Assembly: GCF_008932115.1 (NCBI RefSeq)
Contig: NZ_CP044543.1
Location: 5,152,501-5,216,500 of the forward strand
Reading direction: 5' to 3'
Source: Bradyrhizobium betae
GTDB taxonomy: Bacteria; Pseudomonadota; Alphaproteobacteria; Rhizobiales; Xanthobacteraceae
DNA: 64,000 nt
Part shown: piece after piece, positions 54,636 to 63,004 of the stretch
How positions within the stretch are numbered: position 1 is the stretch's first letter
Layout of the letters: each line of letters opens with the position of its first letter
Notes under the pieces: generated by a model
Databases searched by the model: none
What the model was told of the DNA's origin: nothing
The model's input: only the letters and a program-made list of their open reading frames with translations
Position numbers and translations under genes: made by a program

Positions 54636-56012
54636 GTGCCGCAAGATTCAATTCCGAGTGTGAGCAGGACGCTCGCCGAGTTCGTCGCGTCCTCGTCATG
54701 GGCGGACGTCGAGGCGCAGAGCCTCGAGGCGCGGCGATCGATCCTCAATTTCTTTGCGACCGCGCTCGGCTCCGCACGCGATCCCGTCGTCATGGCTGCG
54801 ATGCGCACGCTGTCGCCGTTCAGCGGGGCGGCGACATCGACGGTGATCGGCCATTCGCAGCCGATGGATGCGCTCTGCGCCTCGTTTCTCAATGCCATCT
54901 CGGCGAATCTGCTCGATTTCGACGACACCCATCCAGAGACCATCATTCATCCGGCCGCGCCGGTCGCCGCGCCGATCTTGGCGCTGGCGGAGATGCGCAA
55001 ACTGTCCGGGCGCGAGGTGCTGACGGCCTTCATCCTTGGCGTGGACGTGGAATGTCGCATCGGCAATGCAGTCTCGCCGCGCCATTACGCGCGCGGCTGG
55101 CACATCACCTCGACCTGCGGGATTTTCGGCGCGGCGGCGGCGTGCGCGAAATTGCTGGGGCTGCCGGCGGACGGGATTGCGAACGCGATCGGTCTTGCCG
55201 CGAGCCAGTCGGCCGGCAATGTCGAGAACCTGCCGAGCGCCGCCAAGAATGTCAGCGTCGGCAATGCGGCGCGCAACGGTTTGTTCGCAGCACTGCTGGC
55301 GCAGCAGGATTATGAGGCCGCGCCGCGTGCGATCGAAGGTCCGCTCGGCTGGGCCCGTACCATGGGCGACGAGCCCGATCTCGCCCGCCTGCTCGACGGC
55401 CTCGGCAGGACCTGGGAGATCGCGAAGAACACCTACAAGCCCTATCCCGCCGGAATCGTGTTTCATTCGGTCATCGACGCCTGCCTGCTGCTGCGCGAGC
55501 GCATCGGCCGGCGCGTTGACCAGATCGAATCGGTGACGGTGCAGGGCTCGGCGCTGCTGCTGGCGCGCGGCGATCGTCCGGTCAACAACGAGCGCGACGC
55601 GCGGGTCAGCATCCACCACTGCGTGGCCTGCGGGCTGTTGCTGGGCGCGGCCGGCGTGCCTGAATTCTCGCATGAGACCGTGGGCCGGCCGGATATCGCA
55701 CAACTGCGGCAGAAGGTGAGGGCGGAGCTTGATGCTCAGATGCCCGATGGCGCTGCGTGCGTCATTTTACGCTTGTCGTCCGGTGAAACTCTCACCGAGA
55801 CCGTCGTCTCGCCGCGCGGCAGCCAGGCTGCCCCGCTCGGAGATTGCGATCTCGAAGAGAAGCTGCGCGAGGGCGTGCGGACCGGTCGAAGCGACTGGGA
55901 TGCGGACCGCGTCATCGATGCAGTCTGGCGGCTCGATGCGGCCGATGACGTCGGCAATCTCCTGAAATCGTTGCGTCCGCCGCCGCCGGCGAGCCTTACT
56001 TCTTCCAACTAG
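54636..56012 (+). CDS. MmgE/PrpD family protein (rightward copy)
   Basis: 458 aa from GTG 54636, which has GAGGAAG about nine bases upstream; an earlier TTG at 54546 would place the operator dyad inside the gene. Landmarks: ANLLDFDDTHPETIIHPAAPVAAP near residue 95-115, GWHITSTCGIFGAAAACAKLLGL, YPAGIVFHSVIDACLLL, and a C-terminal lid. Paralogue of the leftward PrpD, but from a clearly different subgroup. Followed by the CMD gene after 28 bases. Confidence 0.88.
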   Translation: MPQDSIPSVSRTLAEFVASSSWADVEAQSLEARRSILNFFATALGSARDPVVMAAMRTLSPFSGAATSTVIGHSQPMDALCASFLNAISANLLDFDDTHPETIIHPAAPVAAPILALAEMRKLSGREVLTAFILGVDVECRIGNAVSPRHYARGWHITSTCGIFGAAAACAKLLGLPADGIANAIGLAASQSAGNVENLPSAAKNVSVGNAARNGLFAALLAQQDYEAAPRAIEGPLGWARTMGDEPDLARLLDGLGRTWEIAKNTYKPYPAGIVFHSVIDACLLLRERIGRRVDQIESVTVQGSALLLARGDRPVNNERDARVSIHHCVACGLLLGAAGVPEFSHETVGRPDIAQLRQKVRAELDAQMPDGAACVILRLSSGETLTETVVSPRGSQAAPLGDCDLEEKLREGVRTGRSDWDADRVIDAVWRLDAADDVGNLLKSLRPPPPASLTSSN

Positions 56013-56040
56013 ACTCTCTCGAGACTTGAAAGGGACGATC

Positions 56041-56430
56041 ATGAGCAAGACCGAACTGTTCGAAAAGGGCCTCAAGGTTCGCAAAGAGGTGCTCGGCGAG
56101 GACTACGTCAACAAGTCCATTGCCGGCGCCGACGAGTTCACGCGCACGATGGCGGAGTGGTCGACGGAGTTCTGCTGGGGCGCGTTGTGGACGCGGCCCG
56201 GCGTCGACCGGCGCACGCGTTCGATCGTCAACCTGGCGATGCTCGGCGCGCTGAACCGCCCGCACGAGCTGAAGCTGCACGTGAAGGGCGCCTTGAAGAA
56301 CGGGCTGACCAAGGAGGAGATCAAGGAGATCCTGCTCCAGGTCGCGGTCTATTGCGGCGTACCCGCCGGCATCGATGCGTTCCGCAATGCGCGCGAGGCG
56401 TTCAACGAGGTCGACGCGGCAGGCTCCTAA
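56041..56430 (+). CDS. Carboxymuconolactone decarboxylase family protein (rightward copy)
   Basis: 129 aa. Same blocks as the copy at 45.6 kb: STEFCWGALWTRPGVDRRTRSIVNLAML, ALNRPHELKLHVKGALKNGLTKEEIKEIL and YCGVPAGIDAFRNAR. ATG 56041 preferred over an in-frame start 15 bases upstream. Nine bases before the lactonase gene, suggesting consecutive steps on a lactone or its opened acid. Confidence 0.9.
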   Translation: MSKTELFEKGLKVRKEVLGEDYVNKSIAGADEFTRTMAEWSTEFCWGALWTRPGVDRRTRSIVNLAMLGALNRPHELKLHVKGALKNGLTKEEIKEILLQVAVYCGVPAGIDAFRNAREAFNEVDAAGS

Positions 56431-56439
56431 GCGCGACCC

Positions 56440-57249
56440 ATGGCTGACCCGGACTACGAGCTCTTCGCCATCCGCTACGCCACGCGCGATGCGCAGCGGA
56501 GCGAGCATTTCATCGGCGGCGATCCGCATGACGGGCCGATGCCGATGGACTATTTCATGTGGCTGGCGCGGGGCGGCGGCCGAACCTTCGTCATCGACAC
56601 CGGGTTCAACGCCGAAATCGCACGGCAGCGCAGGCGAACCTTCCTGCGCTGCCCGGTGGAGACGCTGGCCGCGTTCGATGTCGACATCGCCGACGTCAAG
56701 GACGTCATCCTCACGCATCTGCATTATGACCACGCCGGCAATTTCGACCGGTTTCCGAACGCGCGGTTTCATCTCCAGGAGCGCGAGCTCGCCTATGCCA
56801 CCGGGCGCTATATGCAATATCCGCGATTGTCGCATTCCTTCGAGGTCGAGGACGTCTGCGGCATCGTGCGGCTGAACTATGCGCGCAGGGTGCTGTTCTA
56901 CGATGGCGATGCCGAGATCGCTCCTGGATTGACGGTGCACGCGGCCGGCGGGCATTCCGCCGGCCTTCAGTTCGTGCGCGTCAACACGCGGCGCGGTCCG
57001 GTCGTGCTCGCCTCCGACGTCAGTCATTTCTACGAGAACATGACGAGCGAGCGTCCGTTCACGACGGCGTTCCATGTCGGTGACATGCTGGTCGGGTTCG
57101 ACAAGCTGCGCGCTGCGGCGCCGGACCAAGATCACATCGTTCCCGGCCACGATCCGCTAGTGATGAAAATTTATCCGGCACCAAGCCCGGAGCTGGAAGG
57201 CGTCGCCGTTCGCCTCGACGTGCCGCCGTCCGGCGCTGCTCATTCGTAG
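56440..57249 (+). CDS. Metallo-beta-lactamase-fold lactonase (AttM/BlcC-like)
   Basis: 269 aa hydrolase with the two-zinc signature THLHYDHAGN (about residues 90-99), a later His in HAAGGHSAGLQF, Asp in LASDVSHFY and C-terminal IVPGHDPLVM. This set matches N-acyl-homoserine or gamma-butyrolactone lactonases. In this setting, next to a CMD-family gene and a transporter, ring opening of a pathway lactone seems at least as likely as quorum quenching; both are inference. No signal peptide. Confidence 0.88.
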   Translation: MADPDYELFAIRYATRDAQRSEHFIGGDPHDGPMPMDYFMWLARGGGRTFVIDTGFNAEIARQRRRTFLRCPVETLAAFDVDIADVKDVILTHLHYDHAGNFDRFPNARFHLQERELAYATGRYMQYPRLSHSFEVEDVCGIVRLNYARRVLFYDGDAEIAPGLTVHAAGGHSAGLQFVRVNTRRGPVVLASDVSHFYENMTSERPFTTAFHVGDMLVGFDKLRAAAPDQDHIVPGHDPLVMKIYPAPSPELEGVAVRLDVPPSGAAHS

Positions 57250-57280
57250 GACGCTGAGACGGACGCAGCGTAACTTAGAC

Positions 57281-57306
57281 TAGAAAAATCGATTTTCGAT
57301 TTTCTA
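57281..57306. promoter_or_regulatory. AT-rich dyad upstream of the second gntR
   Basis: TAGAAAA (57281-57287) and TTTTCTA (57300-57306) form a 7-base inverted repeat around a core that includes the perfect palindrome AAAATCGATTTT (57285-57296). It stands out as an A/T block in GC-rich surroundings, 36 bases before the GntR start. Probable operator for the adjacent regulator and transporter genes. Confidence 0.5.
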
Positions 57307-57341
57307 TTGACCGCTGCGCCCTCCCTTGCAATCATCCGACC

Positions 57342-58067
57342 ATGGGTCCGCTTCAGTTCCAATTGTCCGGAAGCCCCGGGAATGGTCCGCGCAGCCTGAC
57401 GTCGGCGCTGCACGAACGCCTGCGCGCCGATATTCTGGCGACGCGGCTGCTGCCGGGTCAGAAGCTGCATATCGCCGGCCTCGCCAAGCAGTTTTCCGTG
57501 AGCCTCGCCGCCGTGCGCGAGGCGCTGTCGCGGCTGGTCGCCGACGGCCTCGTACAGGCATCCGACCAGCGTGGCTTCCGGGTGAGCCCCGTGTCGCTCG
57601 CCGATCTCGCCGACGTCACGCAGACCCGGATCGACATCGAGGGCCTTGCGCTGCGCCGCTCGATCGAGCGGGGCGACGATGCCTGGCTTGCGTCGGTGAA
57701 ATCCGCATGGGCGGACCTGAAGGCCGTTCCCTATCGCTATCCCGACGATCCCACCGTGCATTACGAGGAGTGGGTGGTCCGCCACCGCATCTTCCATCGT
57801 GCACTGGTCAATGCCTGCGGCTCGCCTTGGCTGCTCGGCTTCCGCGATGTGCTGCACGAGCAGAGCGAGCGATATCGCCGCCTCTCGATCCGCAGGGAAG
57901 TCGGTAAGCCGCGCAACGTCGAAGCTGAACACAAGGCGATCGTCGCCGCCGTGATCAAGCGTGATGCGGATGCGGCAGTTCGCGCCTTGTCAAAACACTT
58001 CGGCATCACCAAAGAGTTCGTCGAGCTCGCCGCCTCGCGCATTGCGGAGGTGAGCCGCGCGACCTGA
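57342..58067 (+). CDS. GntR-family regulator, FadR/FCD type (rightward operon)
   Basis: 241 aa. Winged helix with LHIAGLAKQFSVSLAAVREALSRLVADGLV (about 42-71), then FCD effector domain (QTRIDIEGLALRRSIERG, HRIFHRALVNACGSPWLLGF, EAEHKAIVAAVIKRD) with spaced His residues that usually bind metal. Precedes an NMT1-type transporter by 48 bases on the same strand and is preceded by an AT-rich dyad. Likely autoregulated and responsive to the transported acid. Confidence 0.9.
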   Translation: MGPLQFQLSGSPGNGPRSLTSALHERLRADILATRLLPGQKLHIAGLAKQFSVSLAAVREALSRLVADGLVQASDQRGFRVSPVSLADLADVTQTRIDIEGLALRRSIERGDDAWLASVKSAWADLKAVPYRYPDDPTVHYEEWVVRHRIFHRALVNACGSPWLLGFRDVLHEQSERYRRLSIRREVGKPRNVEAEHKAIVAAVIKRDADAAVRALSKHFGITKEFVELAASRIAEVSRAT

Positions 58068-58115
58068 CGATCCGGAAGAATCCGGCACGCAAAAAAGACA
58101 GACCGGGAGGAAACA

Positions 58116-59078
58116 ATGAAGATCAATCGCCGTCACGCGTTCATGACGCTCGTTGCCGCCGCTATTCTTGCGGGCCCTGCGAGCGCCGTCGACACCATCC
58201 GCGTCGGGCTGCCCACGAAAACCTATTGGCCGACCACGATCGCCGAGACGGCGGTGCGGCAGAAATTGTTCGAGAAGGAAGGCATCCAGGCCGAACTGAC
58301 CATCTACCGCAGCGGCGCCGAGACGTTCGAAGGCATGGCCGCGGGCGCGGCCGACATCATCCTCGATCCGCCCTCGCTGGTCTCGGCCGGACGCAAGAAG
58401 GGTGTGATGTCGCGGATCGTCGCCAATGCCGCGATGGGCAATTTCGGCTGGCAGTTGATGGTGCCGACCAAGTCGACGCTCGAGGTCAAGGACCTCAACG
58501 GCAAGAAGGTCGCGATCACCGCGGCCGGCTCCGGCTCGGACCTGCTCGCGCTGTGGACCATCCAGGACAAGAAGATCGACTTCACCCGCGTCCCGGTTGG
58601 CGGCGGCGGCCTGGTGCCGAACCTGCTGGCCGGTAATGTCGAGGCGGCCGTGGTCTATTCGCCGCTGAGCTTCCAGATCGCGAAATCCGGCGAGGCCAAG
58701 ACCATCCTCGACTACGCGACCGCCGTTCCGCCGAACCTCACCGCGGGCTGGATCGTGCTCGACAAATTCGCCGACGCCAAGCCGCAGATGGTGCAGAAGG
58801 CGGTGAATGCCCTCTACGGCGCGGTCGCGTTCATGCGCGCCAACCGCGACGTCACCGTCAAGCTGATCGCCGAGCTCTACGAAATGCCGCCGGAGATCGC
58901 GAGTCTCGAATACGACAACACCATCATGAAGCTCGAGACCAGCGGCGACATGGGCGCGCCCAATGTGAATGCGGCCGTGCAGCTGTCGCTCGACCTCGCC
59001 AAGCTCGGCGGGCTCAAGGACATCGTGCCGGTCGAGGACGTGATCTCGGCCAAGTTCAAGCCCGTCCCGACCAAGTAG
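58116..59078 (+). CDS. NMT1/SsuA-type ABC substrate-binding protein
   Basis: 320 aa periplasmic receptor with signal peptide FMTLVAAAILAGPASAVD. Mature part: IRVGLPTKTYWPTTIAETAVRQKLFEKEGI, YRSGAETFEGMAAGAADIILDPPS and LNGKKVAITAAGSGSDLLALWT, typical of the sulfonate/nitrate/taurine/pyrimidine-precursor binding fold. First gene of a four-gene ABC transporter. Ligand unknown. Confidence 0.9.
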   Translation: MKINRRHAFMTLVAAAILAGPASAVDTIRVGLPTKTYWPTTIAETAVRQKLFEKEGIQAELTIYRSGAETFEGMAAGAADIILDPPSLVSAGRKKGVMSRIVANAAMGNFGWQLMVPTKSTLEVKDLNGKKVAITAAGSGSDLLALWTIQDKKIDFTRVPVGGGGLVPNLLAGNVEAAVVYSPLSFQIAKSGEAKTILDYATAVPPNLTAGWIVLDKFADAKPQMVQKAVNALYGAVAFMRANRDVTVKLIAELYEMPPEIASLEYDNTIMKLETSGDMGAPNVNAAVQLSLDLAKLGGLKDIVPVEDVISAKFKPVPTK

Positions 59079-59083
59079 CAGCG

Positions 59084-59839
59084 ATGCAAAGCACGCTCGC
59101 CATCAACCTTGCGCGGATCGCGATCATCGTCGCGATCCTGGCGCTGTGGGAAGTGTTGTCGCGCACCGGCATCGTCAATCCGCGCCTGCTGCCGTCGGCG
59201 TCCGATACGTTTGCGACGCTCGGCGACCTCCTGCAGCGCGCGGCCGTGCAGAAGGACCTGATGGTGACCGCGACCGAAGTGCTGGCCGCGTTCGCGCTGG
59301 CCGTGCCCTTCGGTGCGGTGATCGGCTTCCTCGTCGCGGAGAACCGCTATTTCGCTGACGTCGCCAAGCCGCTGCTGTTCTTCGCCTTCAGCATCCCGAA
59401 GTCGATCTTCCTGCCGATGTTCATCCTGGTGTTCGGCGTCGGCTTCGCCCAGAAGGTCGGCTTCGGCTTCTTCTCGACCATCTTCATCGTGATCATGTCG
59501 ACCACGACGGCGGTAGAGTCGGTCAAGGTCGAGCATCTGACGGTGGCGCGCTCCTATGGCGCAACGCCATGGCAGACCGCGTTCCGGGTCTATCTGCCGA
59601 GCATGCTGCCGGTGCTGCTGGAGGCGTTGCGGATCTCCATGATCTTCAATCTCACCGGCGTCATCCTCGCCGAGATGTATGCCTCGCGCGACGGCATCGG
59701 CCACCAGATCGCGACCTGGGGCGAGAATTTCCAGATGAAGCAGCTTCTCGCCGGCGTCGTGATGGTTGCCGCGATCGCCATGACCTTCAATGAACTTGTC
59801 AGATGGGTGGAAACGCGATGCAGCCATTGGCGAACGTGA
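59084..59839 (+). CDS. ABC transporter permease, SsuC/TauC type (first)
   Basis: 251 aa, about six helices. N-terminal ILALWEVLSRTGIVNPRLLPS and the EAA loop VEHLTVARSYGATPWQTAFRVYLPSMLPVLLEALRISMIFN that contacts the ATPase. Starts five bases after the receptor gene; overlaps the ATPase gene by 22 bases. A second, distinct permease follows the ATPase, so the channel is probably a heterodimer. Confidence 0.92.
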   Translation: MQSTLAINLARIAIIVAILALWEVLSRTGIVNPRLLPSASDTFATLGDLLQRAAVQKDLMVTATEVLAAFALAVPFGAVIGFLVAENRYFADVAKPLLFFAFSIPKSIFLPMFILVFGVGFAQKVGFGFFSTIFIVIMSTTTAVESVKVEHLTVARSYGATPWQTAFRVYLPSMLPVLLEALRISMIFNLTGVILAEMYASRDGIGHQIATWGENFQMKQLLAGVVMVAAIAMTFNELVRWVETRCSHWRT

Positions 59840-60624
59840 CCCCGCTAAAGCCGCCCGCGCGTGCCGGCGCGATCGAGGTGAAGAATGTCGGCCAGGTCTT
59901 CAAGACCAGGTCGCAGGACGTCGTTGCGCTGGAGGACGTCTCGCTGGAGGTCAAGCCCGGCCGCTTCGTCGTGCTGGTCGGCCCGAGCGGCTGCGGCAAG
60001 TCGACCCTCTTGATGATGATGGCGGGGCTGCGCCAGCAGACCTCGGGCACGATCACCATCAGCGGCGCGCCGATTCTGCAGCCCGATCCTGACAGGGTCG
60101 GCGTCGTCTTCCAGGAAGCCAGCCTGTTTCCCTGGCTGACGGCCGAGGACAATGTCGAATTCCCGCTGGCGCTGCGTGGCGTGCCCAAGGCGGAGCGCCG
60201 AGCCAAGGCGCAGGATGCGCTCAAGCTGGTCGGCCTCGACGGCTTCGGCAGGCGCCATCCGCATGAGCTGTCAGGCGGCATGAAGCAGCGCGTCTCCATC
60301 GCGCGCGGACTGGTGCAGGACCCGCCGGTGCTGCTGATGGACGAACCGTTCGCCGCGCTCGACGAGCAGACGCGCATGACCATGGGCGACGAGCTGCTTC
60401 GGATCTGGGCTGCGACCGGCAAGACCGTCGTCTTCGTCACGCACAGCCTCACCGAAGCGGTCTATCTCGCCGACGAGGTCATCGTGATGTCGGCGCGGCC
60501 CGGCCGCATCGTCGACCATCTCCAGGTCCAGCTGCCGCGGCCCCGTACCTACGAGATGCTGAGCGGCGATGCCTTCGGGAGCTTGCGCGACCGCATCTGG
60601 CGCCACATCCGCAAATCGGCGTGA
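59818..60624 (+). CDS. ABC transporter ATP-binding protein, SsuB/TauB type
   Basis: 268 aa from ATG 59818 (GGGTGG at proper distance); an in-frame ATG at 59803 is the alternative. Walker A GPSGCGKSTLLMMMAG, Q-loop FQEASLFPWLTAEDN, signature LSGGMKQRVSIARGL, Walker B LLMDEPFAALDEQTR and H-loop VFVTHSLTEAVYLAD are complete. Lies between the two permease genes. Confidence 0.94.
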   Translation: MQPLANVTPLKPPARAGAIEVKNVGQVFKTRSQDVVALEDVSLEVKPGRFVVLVGPSGCGKSTLLMMMAGLRQQTSGTITISGAPILQPDPDRVGVVFQEASLFPWLTAEDNVEFPLALRGVPKAERRAKAQDALKLVGLDGFGRRHPHELSGGMKQRVSIARGLVQDPPVLLMDEPFAALDEQTRMTMGDELLRIWAATGKTVVFVTHSLTEAVYLADEVIVMSARPGRIVDHLQVQLPRPRTYEMLSGDAFGSLRDRIWRHIRKSA

Positions 60625-60631
60625 GGCGGAG

Positions 60632-61441
60632 ATGAGCGCCAAAATCAGCGCGAAGACCCTGCGACATCTGATCGTGATCGGCCTGATCGCGCTGTGGGAG
60701 CTGTTGCCGCGCACCGGTCTCATTCCCGAACTGTTCCTGCCGTCGCTGTCGTCGACGCTGGTTGCCGGATGGAGCGACGCGGCCGAATACGGTCACGCGC
60801 TCGCCGTGACGCTGTACGAGGTCGTGGTCTCCATGGCGTTCGCCTGCGGCGGCGGCATCCTGCTCGGCGCCATCGTCGGCAGCCTGCCGCGCCCGCGGGT
60901 GCTGATCATGCCGATGGTATCGAGCCTCTATGCTGTGCCGCTGGTGATCCTCTATCCCGTCTTCACGGTGTGGCTCGGCATCGGCTCGGAGTCCAAGATC
61001 GCGTTTGCCTCGATCTACGGATTTCTGCCGACCATGCTCGCCACCGCCGCCGGCATCCAGACCATCGACCCGCAGCTCCTGCTCGCGGCGCGCAGCATGG
61101 GCGCGACGCTGAGCCAGCGGCTGGTCCGCGTCATCATTCCCGCCGCGATCCCGACCGTGCTGTCGGGGCTGCGCGTCGGCGGCGCGCTGGTCATCGTCGG
61201 CGTCGTCGTCTCGGAAATGCTGATCTCCTCGGCCGGCATCGGCTATCTGATCTCGCGCTACCGCACCATCCTCGACAGCCCGCACGTGTTCGCGGGCGTG
61301 CTGCTCGTGCTGTTCCTTGCCATCGCCTTCAACGCGGCGATTCGGGGGATCGAGCGCAAGGCCGCGATCTGGCAGACCGGCACCCGCGCAGGCCAGGCCA
61401 ATGATGAGATCGCGGTGAACGCGATGCAGCCGGCGACCTGA
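60632..61441 (+). CDS. ABC transporter permease, SsuC/TauC type (second)
   Basis: 269 aa from ATG 60632, seven bases after the ATPase stop. N-terminal LIALWELLPRTGLIPELFLPSLSSTLVAGW and EAA loop LLLAARSMGATLSQRLVRVIIPAAIPTVLSGLRVGGALV. Related to but clearly different from the permease at 59.1 kb. C-terminal 25 residues are hydrophilic. Followed after nine bases by the deacetylase gene. Confidence 0.92.
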   Translation: MSAKISAKTLRHLIVIGLIALWELLPRTGLIPELFLPSLSSTLVAGWSDAAEYGHALAVTLYEVVVSMAFACGGGILLGAIVGSLPRPRVLIMPMVSSLYAVPLVILYPVFTVWLGIGSESKIAFASIYGFLPTMLATAAGIQTIDPQLLLAARSMGATLSQRLVRVIIPAAIPTVLSGLRVGGALVIVGVVVSEMLISSAGIGYLISRYRTILDSPHVFAGVLLVLFLAIAFNAAIRGIERKAAIWQTGTRAGQANDEIAVNAMQPAT

Positions 61442-61450
61442 GGTATTGGC

Positions 61451-62110
61451 GTGTACGATCTGACCCTGACATTCGACAACGGCCCCGATCCCGACGTGAC
61501 GCCGCTTGTGCTCGACATCCTCGCCGAGCGCGGCATCAAGGCGACATTCTTCGTCATCGGCGAGAAGCTCGCCGACCCCGCGCGGCGCGGCCTTGCGGTG
61601 CGTGCACACGGGGAGGGCCACTGGATCGGCAATCACACCTTTACGCACAGCATTCCGCTCGGCGAGCAGCCGGATCGCAGGACAGCCGAGAAGGAGATCG
61701 GCCGTACCCAGGACGCGATCGGCGACCTCGCGCATCCGCAGCGCTGGTTCCGGCCGTTCGGTGGCGGCGGCAATCTGGATACAAGGCTGCTGAAGCCCTC
61801 CGTCGTCGACTATCTCACCCGCAACAAGCACAGTTGCGTGCTCTGGAATGCGATCCCGCGTGACTGGGACGATCCCCATGGCTGGACCGGGCGCGCGCTC
61901 GACCAGTGCAGCCGGCAACCCTGGACGCTGATGGTGCTGCACGATCTGCCAACCGGTGCGATGGATCATCTCGAATATTTCCTCGACCGCGCTGCGGCGG
62001 CCGGCGCCCGCTTCCGCCAGGACTTCCCGCCGCAATGCGTTCCAATCCGCAACGGCGAGATCGCGCTTCCGATCAACGACTATGTTTCCTCCATCGAAGA
62101 GAGTGTTTGA
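61451..62110 (+). CDS. NodB-fold polysaccharide deacetylase family protein, altered metal motif
   Basis: 219 aa from GTG 61451. NodB-homology domain: motif 1 LTFDNGPDPDVT near the N-terminus, motif 2 GNHTFTHS (H-x-x-x-H), later WFRPFGGGGNLD and LMVLHDLP. Motif 1 normally reads TFDDGP, with the second Asp binding metal; here it is Asn. No signal peptide, so a cytoplasmic small-molecule amidase or imidase role, like the allantoinase-type members, is more likely than peptidoglycan or chitin deacetylation. FAH-family gene follows three bases later. Confidence 0.85.
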   Translation: MYDLTLTFDNGPDPDVTPLVLDILAERGIKATFFVIGEKLADPARRGLAVRAHGEGHWIGNHTFTHSIPLGEQPDRRTAEKEIGRTQDAIGDLAHPQRWFRPFGGGGNLDTRLLKPSVVDYLTRNKHSCVLWNAIPRDWDDPHGWTGRALDQCSRQPWTLMVLHDLPTGAMDHLEYFLDRAAAAGARFRQDFPPQCVPIRNGEIALPINDYVSSIEESV

Positions 62111-62113
62111 CCA

Positions 62114-62968
62114 ATGAAAGTCGCAAGCTTCACCATCGCCGGCACCGCGAGCTATGGCATCGTCACCGACAAGGGCATCATCGATGCAGGCAAGCGCCTG
62201 AAGGCCTATCCGACGCTGAAGGCACTGCTTGCGAAGGGATCGCTCGACGAATTGAAGAAGCTCACCGGTGAAAAGCCGGACTACGCGCTGCAGGACGTCG
62301 CGCTATTGCCGACGGTGCCCGATCCCGACAAGATCTTCTGCATCGGCGTCAACTATGCCACGCATCTGGCCGAGAGCGGCCACCCGACGCCGGCGCATCC
62401 GATGATCTTCACGCGTTTCGCCAACAGCCAGGTCGGCCATGGCCAGCCGATGATACGGCCGCTGGAATCCGAGCGTTTCGACTATGAGGGCGAAATGGCC
62501 GTCGTCATCGGCAAGGCCGGTCGCCGCATCTCGCGCGAGGCCGCGCTCGGCCATGTCGCGGGCTATGCCTGCTACAACGACGGCAGCATCCGCGACTGGC
62601 AGCGCCACACCTCGCAATTCGCGCCGGGCAAGAACTTTGTCGGCACCGGCGGCTTCGGTCCGTGGATGGTGACGACCGACGAATTGACCGATGTGACCAG
62701 GCAGACCCTGATCACGCGGCTCAACGGCGTGGAGGTGCAGAAGGCCCCGATCTCCGATCTCGTCTTCGACGTCCAGGCCCTGATTGCCTATTGCTCGACC
62801 TTCACCGAGCTCGTTCCGGGCGACGTCATCGTCACCGGCACGACCGGCGGCGTGGGCGCCTATCGCACACCGCCGCTGTGGATGAAGGGCGGCGACGTCG
62901 TGGAGATCGAGATTTCCGGCATCGGCATCTTGCGCAATCCCGTCAAGGACGAGGGACGCGCGGCCTGA
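62114..62968 (+). CDS. Fumarylacetoacetate hydrolase family protein
   Basis: 284 aa. Family covers fumarylpyruvate hydrolase, 2-oxo-hepta-diene-dioate isomerase and related C-C or C-O cleaving enzymes. KIFCIGVNYATHLAESG, metal ligands in SERFDYEGEMAVVIGKAGR, CYNDGSIRDWQRHTSQFAPGKNFVGTGGFGPWMV, and LVPGDVIVTGTTGGVGAYR. Acts on a beta-diketo or enol acid; substrate unknown. Part of the rightward operon, 36 bases before the MetE-like gene. Confidence 0.9.
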   Translation: MKVASFTIAGTASYGIVTDKGIIDAGKRLKAYPTLKALLAKGSLDELKKLTGEKPDYALQDVALLPTVPDPDKIFCIGVNYATHLAESGHPTPAHPMIFTRFANSQVGHGQPMIRPLESERFDYEGEMAVVIGKAGRRISREAALGHVAGYACYNDGSIRDWQRHTSQFAPGKNFVGTGGFGPWMVTTDELTDVTRQTLITRLNGVEVQKAPISDLVFDVQALIAYCSTFTELVPGDVIVTGTTGGVGAYRTPPLWMKGGDVVEIEISGIGILRNPVKDEGRAA

Positions 62969-63004
62969 ACAACGCGCTCAACAATAACAAGAAGGAGAAC
63001 TCCC

